Assembly (NCBI GenBank): GCA_964389475.1
Contig: CAYMFD010000043.1
Location: forward strand, 1-27,263
Direction: 5' to 3'
From: CAYMFD01 sp964389475
GTDB lineage: Bacteria; Bacteroidota; Bacteroidia; Chitinophagales; Saprospiraceae
DNA length: 27,263 nt
Below are positions 14,850-22,334 of the stretch, one piece after another (the first letter of the stretch is position 1; the number at the start of each line of letters is the position of its first letter). Below the pieces are notes generated by a model that saw only the letters and a list, made by a program, of their open reading frames with translations, was not told where the DNA came from and did not search any database. The position numbers and the translations under genes are program-made.

Positions 14850-16229
14850 ATGTCTCCAGCAGAAAAAGACTTATTACTGTCGCTCATAGATCGAGTGGTT
14901 GACCGTGAGCAGGCCGACCCCGTACCCAAGCCGCAGTCACCCGAGACCTATCATAGCTTGCTAGATCTAGATCTTAATGACAAGGGCCTAGACCGTGAGC
15001 AGTTGCTAGCTGTGGTATCAAGCCTTATCGACCAGACGCCTAAGACCTCTAGCACGCGGTTCTTTAACCAGCTATTCGGTGGTAGAGAAGAGATAGCTAC
15101 GATCGGAGATATGCTAGCTGTGATGCTTAATACGAGCATGTACACTTATAAGGTCGCGGGTCCGATGGTCTTGGTCGAGCAGGTAATTATAAAGGAGATC
15201 ATTCGTCGTATAAACTATGGGGCAGAGGCACATGGTACTATGACGGCTGGTGGATCAATGACCAATCTCAAGGCGATGATCATGGCTAGAGATCGCCGTG
15301 ACACTAAGTGGAGCGAGACGGGTGGTACGCTGCAGCTAGTAGGGTACACCAGCGACTGCTCTCACTACAGTATTACCAAAAACGCAGCACTCTGTGGCGT
15401 CGGTCGCCAGCGTATAAGACGCATCGCTACGGACGATCGTGGCAGGATGCTAATAAATGCCCTGCGACAGCAAATCGCAGAAGATAAGGCCGCCGGCTTG
15501 CATCCATTCTTCATCAATGCTACAGCGGGTACGACCGTACTTGGAGCCTTTGACCCCATAGACGATATAGCAGATGTCATAGCCGATCATCCCGAGATAT
15601 GGCTGCATGTCGATGGTGCCTACTGCGGGTCTATGATCTGGAGTAAGCAGCATGTCCACTTAATTAAAGGAGTGGAGCGGTCAGATAGCTTTAGCGTCAA
15701 CCCACATAAGATGTTGAGCACACCTTTGTCCACTAGTTTTATTGTGGTCAAAGAAGGCAAGCACCTTTACGACTCCTTTGATGAACCAGCGAGCTACCTC
15801 TACCAGACGGCAGATGATGACCTCAACCCTGGCAAGATATCGATGCAGTGTGGTCGCCGTAACGATGCTCTTAAATTCTGGATGCTATACAAGGAGAAAG
15901 GCCACGAGGGGATAGAGCACATGGTCGACCACCAGATGGCACTCGCCAAAAAATGTCGTGACTACCTAGAGGCTCACCCAGACTACCACCTATATTCCTG
16001 CCACCAAAGTGTAGCCGTCTGCTTCAACTATCGAGACATACCGCCGACTACCCTGTGCAACGACCTCAACCGAGACGGTGAATTCATGGTGGGTTATGGT
16101 AGCTTCCGAGATGATTACTTCATCCGCCTCGTCATCGTCAATGCCGACAACACGTGGGATGAGCTCAAGACATTTTTTGATCGACTAGAGGCATATGTTG
16201 CTCACAAATACATAGAATCGGAGGCATGA
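14850..16229 (+). CDS. Group II PLP-dependent amino-acid decarboxylase
   Basis: Removes the carboxyl group of an amino acid; the substrate could be glutamate, cysteine sulfinate, an aromatic residue or 2,4-diaminobutyrate, and the sequence does not decide. The 459 residues contain the family core: RFFNQLFGG, a GTMTAGGSMTNLKAM cofactor-phosphate loop, His172 (DCSHYS) stacking on PLP, TAGTTVLGAFDPI, Asp255 in HVDGAYCG, and Lys287 in NPHKML, the Schiff-base lysine. The C-terminus has the usual small domain. A TTG at 14829 is less likely than ATG 14850 because a promoter box covers it. It overlaps the UXS gene by ATGA, so they are translated as a pair. Confidence 0.9.
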   Translation: MSPAEKDLLLSLIDRVVDREQADPVPKPQSPETYHSLLDLDLNDKGLDREQLLAVVSSLIDQTPKTSSTRFFNQLFGGREEIATIGDMLAVMLNTSMYTYKVAGPMVLVEQVIIKEIIRRINYGAEAHGTMTAGGSMTNLKAMIMARDRRDTKWSETGGTLQLVGYTSDCSHYSITKNAALCGVGRQRIRRIATDDRGRMLINALRQQIAEDKAAGLHPFFINATAGTTVLGAFDPIDDIADVIADHPEIWLHVDGAYCGSMIWSKQHVHLIKGVERSDSFSVNPHKMLSTPLSTSFIVVKEGKHLYDSFDEPASYLYQTADDDLNPGKISMQCGRRNDALKFWMLYKEKGHEGIEHMVDHQMALAKKCRDYLEAHPDYHLYSCHQSVAVCFNYRDIPPTTLCNDLNRDGEFMVGYGSFRDDYFIRLVIVNADNTWDELKTFFDRLEAYVAHKYIESEA

Positions 16230-17167
16230 AAAGAGTTTTAATTACAGGTGCTGCTGGCTTTCTAGGTAGCCACCTATGCGATCGTTTTATAGCGGAGGGG
16301 TATCATGTCATCGGCATGGATAATCTACTGACGGGTACGCTAGACAACATAGAACACCTCTTCAGCCTAGATCGCTTCGAGTACTACCACCACGATGTAT
16401 CGAAGTTCGTGCATGTACCTGGCAAGCTTGACTACATACTGCACTTCGCCAGTCCAGCAAGCCCCATCGACTATCTCAAGATGCCCATCCAGACCCTCAA
16501 GGTCGGTAGTCTGGGCACACACAACCTACTAGGTCTGGCCAAAGAAAAGAATAGTCGCTTACTCATCGCCTCGACCAGTGAGGTGTACGGCGATCCCCTG
16601 GTACATCCACAGACGGAGGACTACTGGGGTAATGTCAATCCTATCGGACCACGTGGGGTATACGATGAGGCCAAGCGTTTTCAGGAGGCTATCACGATGG
16701 CCTACCATACTTACCATGGGCTGGAGACCCGCATAGTTCGGATATTCAACACCTATGGACCTAGGATGCGTGTCAATGACGGACGGGTGCTACCTGCATT
16801 CTTTAGTCAGGCACTGAGAGGAGAGGGGCTTACTATTTTTGGCGATGGGAGCCAGACGAGGTCTTTCTGTTATGTGGACGACCTCGTAGAAGGCATCTAC
16901 CGCCTACTGCTCTCAGACTACCACCTACCCGTCAACATCGGCAACCCTGACGAGGTGACCATAGGCCAGTTTGCGAAAGAAGTACTAGCCCTAGTGGGTA
17001 ATCAAGATGCCCACCTCATCAACAAGCCCCTACCAGAGGACGACCCCAAAAAGCGTCGGCCCAATATCAACTTGGCTGCCGAGATACTCAAGTGGGAGCC
17101 CAAGGTGAGCCGCGAGCAAGGCTTCGTAAAAACGTTACCATATTTCATAGATAAAGTACTCGGCTAG
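16226..17167 (+). CDS. UDP-glucuronate decarboxylase (UDP-xylose synthase)
   Basis: Converts UDP-glucuronate to UDP-xylose with release of CO2, using bound NAD+; cytoplasmic, supplying xylose units for surface polysaccharide. It is an extended SDR of 313 residues: TGAAGFLGSH with glycines 8, 11 and 14, the strongly family-specific HFASPASPIDYLKMPIQTL (73-91), STSEVYGDP (116-124), catalytic Tyr146/Lys150 in YDEAKR, RIFNTYGPRM, and DGSQTRSFCYVDDLV. The signature is that of UXS rather than of generic epimerases. The start ATG overlaps the decarboxylase stop and has GGAGG two bases upstream, one of the few clear Shine-Dalgarno sites here. The FAD oxidase follows after 2 bp. No glycosyltransferase genes are nearby. 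Confidence 0.92.
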   Translation: MKRVLITGAAGFLGSHLCDRFIAEGYHVIGMDNLLTGTLDNIEHLFSLDRFEYYHHDVSKFVHVPGKLDYILHFASPASPIDYLKMPIQTLKVGSLGTHNLLGLAKEKNSRLLIASTSEVYGDPLVHPQTEDYWGNVNPIGPRGVYDEAKRFQEAITMAYHTYHGLETRIVRIFNTYGPRMRVNDGRVLPAFFSQALRGEGLTIFGDGSQTRSFCYVDDLVEGIYRLLLSDYHLPVNIGNPDEVTIGQFAKEVLALVGNQDAHLINKPLPEDDPKKRRPNINLAAEILKWEPKVSREQGFVKTLPYFIDKVLG

Positions 17168-17169
17168 AC

Positions 17170-18555
17170 ATGCCTACAACGATTATACAAGACCTCCTAT
17201 CTGTACTCACTCCAGAGCAGGTAATGACGGGTGATCAGCTCAAGGACAGGTACCACCATATCTGGCATATGGATCAACCACTAGCAGCAATGGCACTGGT
17301 ACTGCCTACCTCCACGAGCGAGGTATCTGCTATTATGAAGGTCTGTCATGCGCATGGCCAGACCGTCAGTGTTTTCGGTGGACTTACCAATCTCGTAGGT
17401 GGTACGGAGGTCTCGGCACAAGACGTCGTGGTATCGCTGGAGCGGATGAATAAGATCGTAGAGATCGACACAGATGCTAGAACGGTCACTGCAGAGGCCG
17501 GCGTCATCCTAGAGCACCTGCACGATGCTGTTGAAGAGGCGGGGCTGCTATTTCCGCTCACCTATGGTGCTAAGGGATCGGCTCAAGTAGGCGGTATGCT
17601 AGCCAATAATGCTGGTGGTCTGCGTGTGCTGAAGTATGGTATGGCTCGAGCCTTGACCCTGGGTGTGGAGGCTGTGCTTGCCGATGGTACCATCATCACC
17701 TCTCTCAAGAAAATAATCAAGGACAACAGTGGCTACGACCTCAAGCAGTTATTCATAGGTAGTGAAGGCACCTTGGGTATTATCACCCAGGCAGTACTGC
17801 GTCTCGTAGAAATCAGCCCTGCTCGCTGTAGTGCCTTCGTGGCGTTGGATGACTATGATAGTGTCGTACGATTCCTCAAGCATGTAGATGCTGGCCTAGG
17901 CGGCAAACTGAGTGGCTACGAGCTTATCTGGGGCAATACGTATGTACAGATGACGTCTCCGCCGGCACGCATGCAGCCACCTATACCACACGGCCACAAC
18001 TTCTACGTCCTGGTAGAGTCTCTCGGGACTGACTATCAGCAAGACTACGACACTCTAGAGCAACTCGTGATCGCAGCCGTAGAGCTAGGCATCGTCGAAG
18101 ACGGCGCTATGGCTACCTCGGATGCTGATCTAGAATGGTTCTGGACGATCAGAGAAGACGTACATGTCATTGCCTCGCAATGCACTTACGATCAGCACTA
18201 CGATATATCCATGCCTGTAGGAGCGATAGGAGAGACCATCCGCGATGTAAAGGCACAACTACTTAAGCTTGATGGAGTAGATGCCGTCTATCCATTCGGA
18301 CATATAGCCGATGGAAACATGCACCTCATAGTCGACAAGCAGGACACCAGCGACACGCTACGCCACCAGATTAACCAAGTCGTCTACCCGCCGCTTAAGG
18401 CACTCGGTGGCTCGGTCTCAGCAGAGCATGGCGTAGGGTTGCACAAGAAGGCTTACCTTAAGTATTGCCGTACAGAGGGCGAAATAGCACTCATGCGTAC
18501 GCTTAAGGCAGCAATGGATCCAAAGGGAATATTGAACCCTGGTAGGATTTTTTAG
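17170..18555 (+). CDS. FAD-linked 2-hydroxyacid oxidoreductase (GlcD/D-lactate dehydrogenase type)
   Basis: A flavoprotein of the VAO fold that oxidises a 2-hydroxy acid such as glycolate, D-lactate or D-2-hydroxyglutarate. Seen in its 461 residues: the FAD pyrophosphate loop FGGLTNLVGGTE (69-80), GSAQVGGMLANNAGG and GSEGTLGIIT in the FAD domain, FGHIADGNMHL (about 375-385) in the cap/active site, SVSAEHGVG, and the family-typical end DPKGILNPGRIF. Electrons usually pass to a quinone or a partner protein; no Fe-S partner (GlcF-like) is adjacent. It starts only 2 bp after the UXS stop without a visible ribosome-binding site and ends the operon. The substrate cannot be told from the sequence. 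Confidence 0.9.
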   Translation: MPTTIIQDLLSVLTPEQVMTGDQLKDRYHHIWHMDQPLAAMALVLPTSTSEVSAIMKVCHAHGQTVSVFGGLTNLVGGTEVSAQDVVVSLERMNKIVEIDTDARTVTAEAGVILEHLHDAVEEAGLLFPLTYGAKGSAQVGGMLANNAGGLRVLKYGMARALTLGVEAVLADGTIITSLKKIIKDNSGYDLKQLFIGSEGTLGIITQAVLRLVEISPARCSAFVALDDYDSVVRFLKHVDAGLGGKLSGYELIWGNTYVQMTSPPARMQPPIPHGHNFYVLVESLGTDYQQDYDTLEQLVIAAVELGIVEDGAMATSDADLEWFWTIREDVHVIASQCTYDQHYDISMPVGAIGETIRDVKAQLLKLDGVDAVYPFGHIADGNMHLIVDKQDTSDTLRHQINQVVYPPLKALGGSVSAEHGVGLHKKAYLKYCRTEGEIALMRTLKAAMDPKGILNPGRIF

Positions 18556-18584
18556 AAGAGATCGACTACTAGTATTAGAGTCGT

Positions 18585-18592
18585 TATCTTTG
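18585..18592 (+). promoter_or_regulatory. TAnnTTTG -7 promoter box of the Uma2 gene
   Basis: TATCTTTG, an exact match, ends three bases before ATG 18596. With transcription starting about 4-5 bases after the box the message would be leaderless. A TTG at 18590 lies within the box and is rejected as a start. Confidence 0.6.
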
Positions 18593-18595
18593 GTC

Positions 18596-19180
18596 ATGAT
18601 GATAAACGTCAAAACACATAAATCTTACACTTACGCGGACTACCTTAAGTTTACTTTCGATGATATGGTTGAAATCATCAGAGGAAAGATATATAAGATG
18701 AGCCCTGCCCCTAGTACAACCCATCAGCGTATATCTGCTAGCTTACATCATACGATCTACTCCTATTTTCAAGGAAAGTCTTGCGAGTTGTTTTCAGCAC
18801 CCTTTGACGTTGTTTTACCCATCAAGGGCAAAAAAATAGAAGCTTCAGATCGAGTCGTACAGCCTGACCTATGTGTAATCTGTGATCCACTTAAGATCAC
18901 TGAGCAAGGCTGCCACGGAGCACCGGACTGGATCATAGAGATCTTATCACCTCATACAGCCAAGAAAGACCTAAATGACAAATACGACCTATATGAAGAG
19001 TCTTTCGTGCTTGAGTATTGGATAGTAGACCCTGTACATCGCTCTATCGAGGTTTTCTCCTTGCAGGATGGCAAATACCAACGTATATCAACCTACGTAG
19101 CGGATGGAGAGATATCACCCCAGATATTCCCAGATCTCAAAATTGATCTAAGCAAAGTCTTTAGTAAGAAAGGAGGGTAA
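18596..19180 (+). CDS. Uma2 family putative endonuclease (DUF820)
   Basis: A stand-alone PD-(D/E)xK-fold protein of the Uma2/DUF820 family, widespread in cyanobacteria and Bacteroidota, with no firm physiological role. The 194 residues show the family pattern: the N-terminal YTYADYLKF and EIIRGKIYKMSPAPSTTHQ, VVQPDLCVI with catalytic-type Asp91, PDWIIEILSPHTAKKD with Glu115, then LNDKYDLYEE with a conserved Lys, and the EYWIVDP strand. ATG 18596 is used; ATG 18599 is the next. It stands in a single-gene unit between the FAD oxidase gene and convergent dnaG, with 40 bp between stops. Base composition is slightly AT-rich relative to the operon before it, in keeping with a mobile gene family. 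Confidence 0.88.
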   Translation: MMINVKTHKSYTYADYLKFTFDDMVEIIRGKIYKMSPAPSTTHQRISASLHHTIYSYFQGKSCELFSAPFDVVLPIKGKKIEASDRVVQPDLCVICDPLKITEQGCHGAPDWIIEILSPHTAKKDLNDKYDLYEESFVLEYWIVDPVHRSIEVFSLQDGKYQRISTYVADGEISPQIFPDLKIDLSKVFSKKGG

Positions 19181-19220
19181 TTATTTTTGTCTATTGTAAT
19201 AAATATCTTCAGTGGTAATG

Positions 19221-20891
19221 CTACAATATTATCGTACTCAACTGGCGAGCAATCTCATTGCGTTCGTTCATCTTAAGTTGCAAGACTTTAATGAGGGTTG
19301 CCTCGTCTAGGTCCTCCGGTCGCTTGGATGGCTCTTTGATCATAGTTTCTAGTTCCTTGATACCCCGCTTGACTTTCTTTAATTTGAAGCGCATCACACT
19401 CTGAAACGCGTCTCGTTCGTAGTTTTCGTCTGGTGCTTTCTGTGTCTGCAGCATAACGCCTCTCTCTGCCCAGTTAGCATAGTGGTGTGGGGTAGCTAGC
19501 AGGTCTACTACTATCTTGCTGATCTCTTGGTCGGGATGATTAACAAATACATCACTGTTGATAGACTCGCCATTAGTCAACCTCGTTCGGCATATAGTGA
19601 TGATCTGATCATAAGCGGCTGTATCGAACGGACTCTCGAGATCCTGCAGGTTGTCGAGGATATACTGGGCTACTGTATAATTGTTTTCTTCGTCGTAGTA
19701 GCGATCTCCATAGCTGATCAGCACCCTGATGATATCTCGCTCCTGCGGCTCATCCGTGATCAAGAACTTCGTATCAGGCGGAGTCTGNNNNNNNNNNNNN
19801 NNNNNNNNNNNNNNNNNNNNNNNNNNNNNNNNNNNNNNNNNNNNNNNNNNNNNNNNNNNNNNNNNNNNNNNNNNNNNNNNNNNNNNNGGTAGGAGGACGA
19901 GCTTGACATTCATGTCTTGCTCCAGGACTAGGTCTAGACCTCGGAGGGCGGCCTTGATACCCGCTGCATCGCCATCATAGACGATCTTGATATTAGGTGT
20001 GTAGCGCTTGACGAGTCGTATCTGATCTTTGGTTAGTGCTGTACCCGAGCTAGCCACGACATTCTCCACACCGCCCTGGTGGAGGGTGATGACATCGGTA
20101 TAGCCCTCAACCATGATGCACTCGTCCTGATCTCTGATCGCTTTCTTACCCTGGTAGAGCCCGTAGAGGACTTTACGCTTATTGTATATCTCCGACTCTG
20201 GGCTATTGATGTACTTCGGTACCTTCTTATCTGTGCTGAGGGTCCTACCTGCCAGCGCTACGACCTTACCCGATAGATGATGGATCGTAAACATGACCCT
20301 ATCTCTAAAAAAATCAAAGCCCCGCTTACTCGTTAATCCTAGTGCCTTGAGATATTCTGGATTGTATTGCGCTGCGGTAGCTGTCTGTGTGAATGTGTCG
20401 CGGGTAGCTGGCGCATATCCCAGGCCAAACTTCTTGATCGTAGCCTCTCGATACCCCCTCTCTTTAAAGTAACTCAGCCCGATGGCCCGACCACGATCCG
20501 ACTCAAAGAGTTGTTTCTGGTAGTATTCGCTGGCGTACTGGTTGAGGATAAATAGACTGTCACGGACCTGTTTCTCCTGTATCTGCTCCGCTGTCTGCTG
20601 GGTCTCTTCTATCTCGATATTGTACTTCTTGGCCAGAAATTTTAAGGCCTCGGGAAAGGACAGACCCTCGTGCTCCATGATGAAGTTGACAGGGCTACCG
20701 CCCTTACCACAGCCAAAACACTTGCATAGGTTCTTGGATGGTGATACGGTAAACGACGGTGTCTTCTCATCATGAAAAGGACATAGGCCAATCATGTTGG
20801 ACCCACGACGCTTGAGATTGACGAAGTCCTCGACGACGTCTTGTATCTGAGCTGTCTCTAGTATATGTTGTACGGTACGTTGCGGTATCAT
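19221..20891 (-). CDS. dnaG: DNA primase DnaG (contains assembly gap)
   Basis: Synthesises RNA primers for replication at the fork. The N-terminus carries the CHC2 zinc site (Cys37, His40 in LCPFH; Cys58, Cys61 in CFGCG), the RNA-polymerase domain with EGYTDV and YDGDAAG Toprim motifs, and a C-terminal helicase-binding region (ERDIIRVLISYGD onward). The gene is broken by exactly 100 N at 19788-19887, just after the Toprim core. Both sides read in the same frame across the gap, but known residues total only about 520, so against a usual 600-660 the true gap probably holds more than 100 bases. It ends the DUF1573-yajC-dnaG string, with a TAnnTTTG box in the 18-bp gap after yajC. Confidence 0.95.
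   Translation of the reverse strand: MIPQRTVQHILETAQIQDVVEDFVNLKRRGSNMIGLCPFHDEKTPSFTVSPSKNLCKCFGCGKGGSPVNFIMEHEGLSFPEALKFLAKKYNIEIEETQQTAEQIQEKQVRDSLFILNQYASEYYQKQLFESDRGRAIGLSYFKERGYREATIKKFGLGYAPATRDTFTQTATAAQYNPEYLKALGLTSKRGFDFFRDRVMFTIHHLSGKVVALAGRTLSTDKKVPKYINSPESEIYNKRKVLYGLYQGKKAIRDQDECIMVEGYTDVITLHQGGVENVVASSGTALTKDQIRLVKRYTPNIKIVYDGDAAGIKAALRGLDLVLEQDMNVKLVLLXXXXXXXXXXXXXXXXXXXXXXXXXXXXXXXXXXQTPPDTKFLITDEPQERDIIRVLISYGDRYYDEENNYTVAQYILDNLQDLESPFDTAAYDQIITICRTRLTNGESINSDVFVNHPDQEISKIVVDLLATPHHYANWAERGVMLQTQKAPDENYERDAFQSVMRFKLKKVKRGIKELETMIKEPSKRPEDLDEATLIKVLQLKMNERNEIARQLSTIIL
19788..19887. other. Assembly gap of 100 N inside dnaG
   Basis: Exactly 100 undetermined bases, the standard placeholder for a scaffold gap of unknown size. 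The missing part codes for the segment between the Toprim core and the C-terminal domain of DnaG. Confidence 0.99.
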
Positions 20892-20899
20892 GCCGCTGA

Positions 20900-20907
20900 C
20901 AAAGGTA
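20900..20907 (-). promoter_or_regulatory. TAnnTTTG -7 promoter box of dnaG
   Basis: TACCTTTG on the minus strand, an exact match, sits in the 18 bases between the yajC stop and the dnaG ATG, ending eight bases before that ATG. It suggests dnaG has its own start besides read-through from yajC. Confidence 0.5.
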
Positions 20908-20909
20908 GT

Positions 20910-21245
20910 TTACTTACCTTCTCCAGTCACGACCTCCTTACCTGCCTGGTAGGCCTCGGTCATATCCTTGTTGATAGCACCTTTGACGAATGGTATAAAT
21001 GTCTTGGCACTTACCTCTAGGGTCACCATGCTATCTTCGATCTTACTGACCTTGCCGACTATACCACTTCCTGTCACGACCGTATCTCCCTTTTTGAGAT
21101 CTTCCGTAAAGGTGTTCTGTTCTTTTTGCTTTTTAGCCTGTGGGCGAATAAAGAAAAAATAGATAATGAAGAGCACCAGCAAGAATGGTACAAACTGCAA
21201 AATAGGACTCTGCTGTGCCTGGAGTGTAAATAGTAACGCGTGCAT
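20910..21245 (-). CDS. yajC: YajC, preprotein translocase accessory subunit
   Basis: A small inner-membrane partner of SecDF-YidC. From ATG 21245 the 111-residue protein has a single membrane helix (FVPFLLVLFIIYFFFI), then the hallmark RPQAKKQKEQ, followed by LKKGDTVVTGSGIVGKVSKI and a short beta-rich cytoplasmic domain ending in VTGEGK. A TTG at 21254 would add three residues and is unlikely. It lies 10 bp after the DUF1573 gene and 18 bp before dnaG, all on the minus strand, so cotranscription is likely. The length is normal for the family. No secD, secF or tgt is beside it. Confidence 0.95.
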   Translation of the reverse strand: MHALLFTLQAQQSPILQFVPFLLVLFIIYFFFIRPQAKKQKEQNTFTEDLKKGDTVVTGSGIVGKVSKIEDSMVTLEVSAKTFIPFVKGAINKDMTEAYQAGKEVVTGEGK

Positions 21246-21255
21246 AGTGATCAAC

Positions 21256-21723
21256 TTATGGTTGGGTAGTGGTGCTTATAACTTCACCACTTAAGCGCAA
21301 GGTATGATGATGAGGCTTGACATTGGTAAAAATGCTCACCTTTTTATCAATAGATCCTGACCTGCCATCACTGGCAAATCGCACCTGTATCACCTCACTG
21401 GCACCGGCCTCTATCGGTTTGTCCTCATAAGTAGGCACAGTACAGCCGCAGTCGGTCTTACTACCCGTGATCAGAAAGGGCTTCTTGCCTCGGTTAGTAA
21501 TCACGAAGTCGTAGACCACAGTATCGCCCTCCTGTACCTCCCCAAAATCATAGGCGGTGGCATCCCACTCTGGTATACCACGATCAGGATCGACGGGTGC
21601 TTCTGCCGTGACGTCTATATCTATAAAGTCTGCCATCTCTTGGGCGGACATAGTGCTGCCTGGCTTATCTTCTCGGCAAGAGCATAGAGATATTATGCAC
21701 AGTAAAAGTGTAACTCGTATCAT
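21256..21723 (-). CDS. DUF1573 lipoprotein
   Basis: A predicted lipoprotein of 155 residues with unknown function. The start MIRVTLLLCIISLCSC is a type II signal: LCSC gives a lipobox, with either Cys14 or Cys16 as the lipid-bearing residue. After a 30-residue linker comes the DUF1573 Ig-like domain: ATAYDFGEVQEGDTVVYDF, NRGKKPFLITGSKTDCGCT, PIEAGASEVIQVRF and a GxSG turn leading to VSIFTNV and LRLSGEV. The CGCT motif is the family hallmark. A GTG at 21729 overlaps the promoter box; ATG 21723 is preferred. It opens the yajC-dnaG string and faces aroK with only 17 bp between starts. Confidence 0.92.
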   Translation of the reverse strand: MIRVTLLLCIISLCSCREDKPGSTMSAQEMADFIDIDVTAEAPVDPDRGIPEWDATAYDFGEVQEGDTVVYDFVITNRGKKPFLITGSKTDCGCTVPTYEDKPIEAGASEVIQVRFASDGRSGSIDKKVSIFTNVKPHHHTLRLSGEVISTTTQP

Positions 21724-21728
21724 TGTCA

Positions 21729-21736
21729 CAAAAGTA
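21729..21736 (-). promoter_or_regulatory. TAnnTTTG -7 promoter box of the DUF1573 gene
   Basis: TACTTTTG on the minus strand, an exact match, ends five bases before the ATG at 21723. It fills almost half of the 17-bp space shared with aroK. Confidence 0.6.
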
Positions 21737-21740
21737 AGGT

Positions 21741-22250
21741 ATGCGCATCTTCCTTGTGGGATATATGGGATCAGGAAAGTCGACAGTCGGTAGATTGTTG
21801 GCTGATCACCTTGATGTGCCTTTCATAGATACAGATAACTACATAGAGGAGGCAGGTAGGTCTATCAGTGACATCTTTGCAGAAGAAGGTCAGGCCCATT
21901 TCAGATCGCTGGAGTCTCAGGCCATAGCGGCAATCATCAATCACCATCCAGACCACATCGTGATCTCCACCGGTGGAGGGCTCCCGTGTAACGACGACAT
22001 GATGGACAGATTGACCTCTGCCGGTAGAGTCGTATACCTCAAGACCTCTATTGCTACCATCGCAGAGCGACTGCAGGCGTCTAGTGACCGACCGCTCGTC
22101 GAACAACACCAAGGTCGATCGCTACTGCGATACATACAGCAGCACCTAGGAAGTAGAAGACCTTACTACCGTCGTGCAGACGTAATCGTCTGGAGTAAAG
22201 GACCGATAGAGCGGGTAGTACAACGTATAATCCGAAAGCTCCGCATATAA
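21741..22250 (+). CDS. aroK: Shikimate kinase
   Basis: Phosphorylates shikimate at the 3-OH with ATP, fifth step of chorismate and aromatic amino-acid synthesis; cytoplasmic. The 169-residue protein has the Walker A loop GYMGSGKST (7-15), FIDTD with the shikimate-binding Asp pair, ISDIFAEEGQAHFRSLE (Arg and Glu contacting shikimate), STGGG (glycines on the Walker B side), DRPL in the lid region and RRPYYRRAD at the end. Length and motif order are those of a single-domain AroK. The ATG sits 17 bp from the divergent DUF1573 start with TAAGG just upstream. The next gene, argS, follows 84 bp later with its own promoter box. Confidence 0.96.
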   Translation: MRIFLVGYMGSGKSTVGRLLADHLDVPFIDTDNYIEEAGRSISDIFAEEGQAHFRSLESQAIAAIINHHPDHIVISTGGGLPCNDDMMDRLTSAGRVVYLKTSIATIAERLQASSDRPLVEQHQGRSLLRYIQQHLGSRRPYYRRADVIVWSKGPIERVVQRIIRKLRI

Positions 22251-22285
22251 TTAATATGGTGCATAGGCCTATCAAGACGTTAATC

Positions 22286-22293
22286 TATCTTTG
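22286..22293 (+). promoter_or_regulatory. TAnnTTTG -7 promoter box of argS
   Basis: TATCTTTG, an exact match, lies 41 bases before the argS ATG, giving a 5' leader of about 37 bases, the longest of the set found here. Confidence 0.55.
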
Positions 22294-22334
22294 CGGTCGA
22301 TTTTCAAATAGCTGAAAACAGCATATACAGCCCA

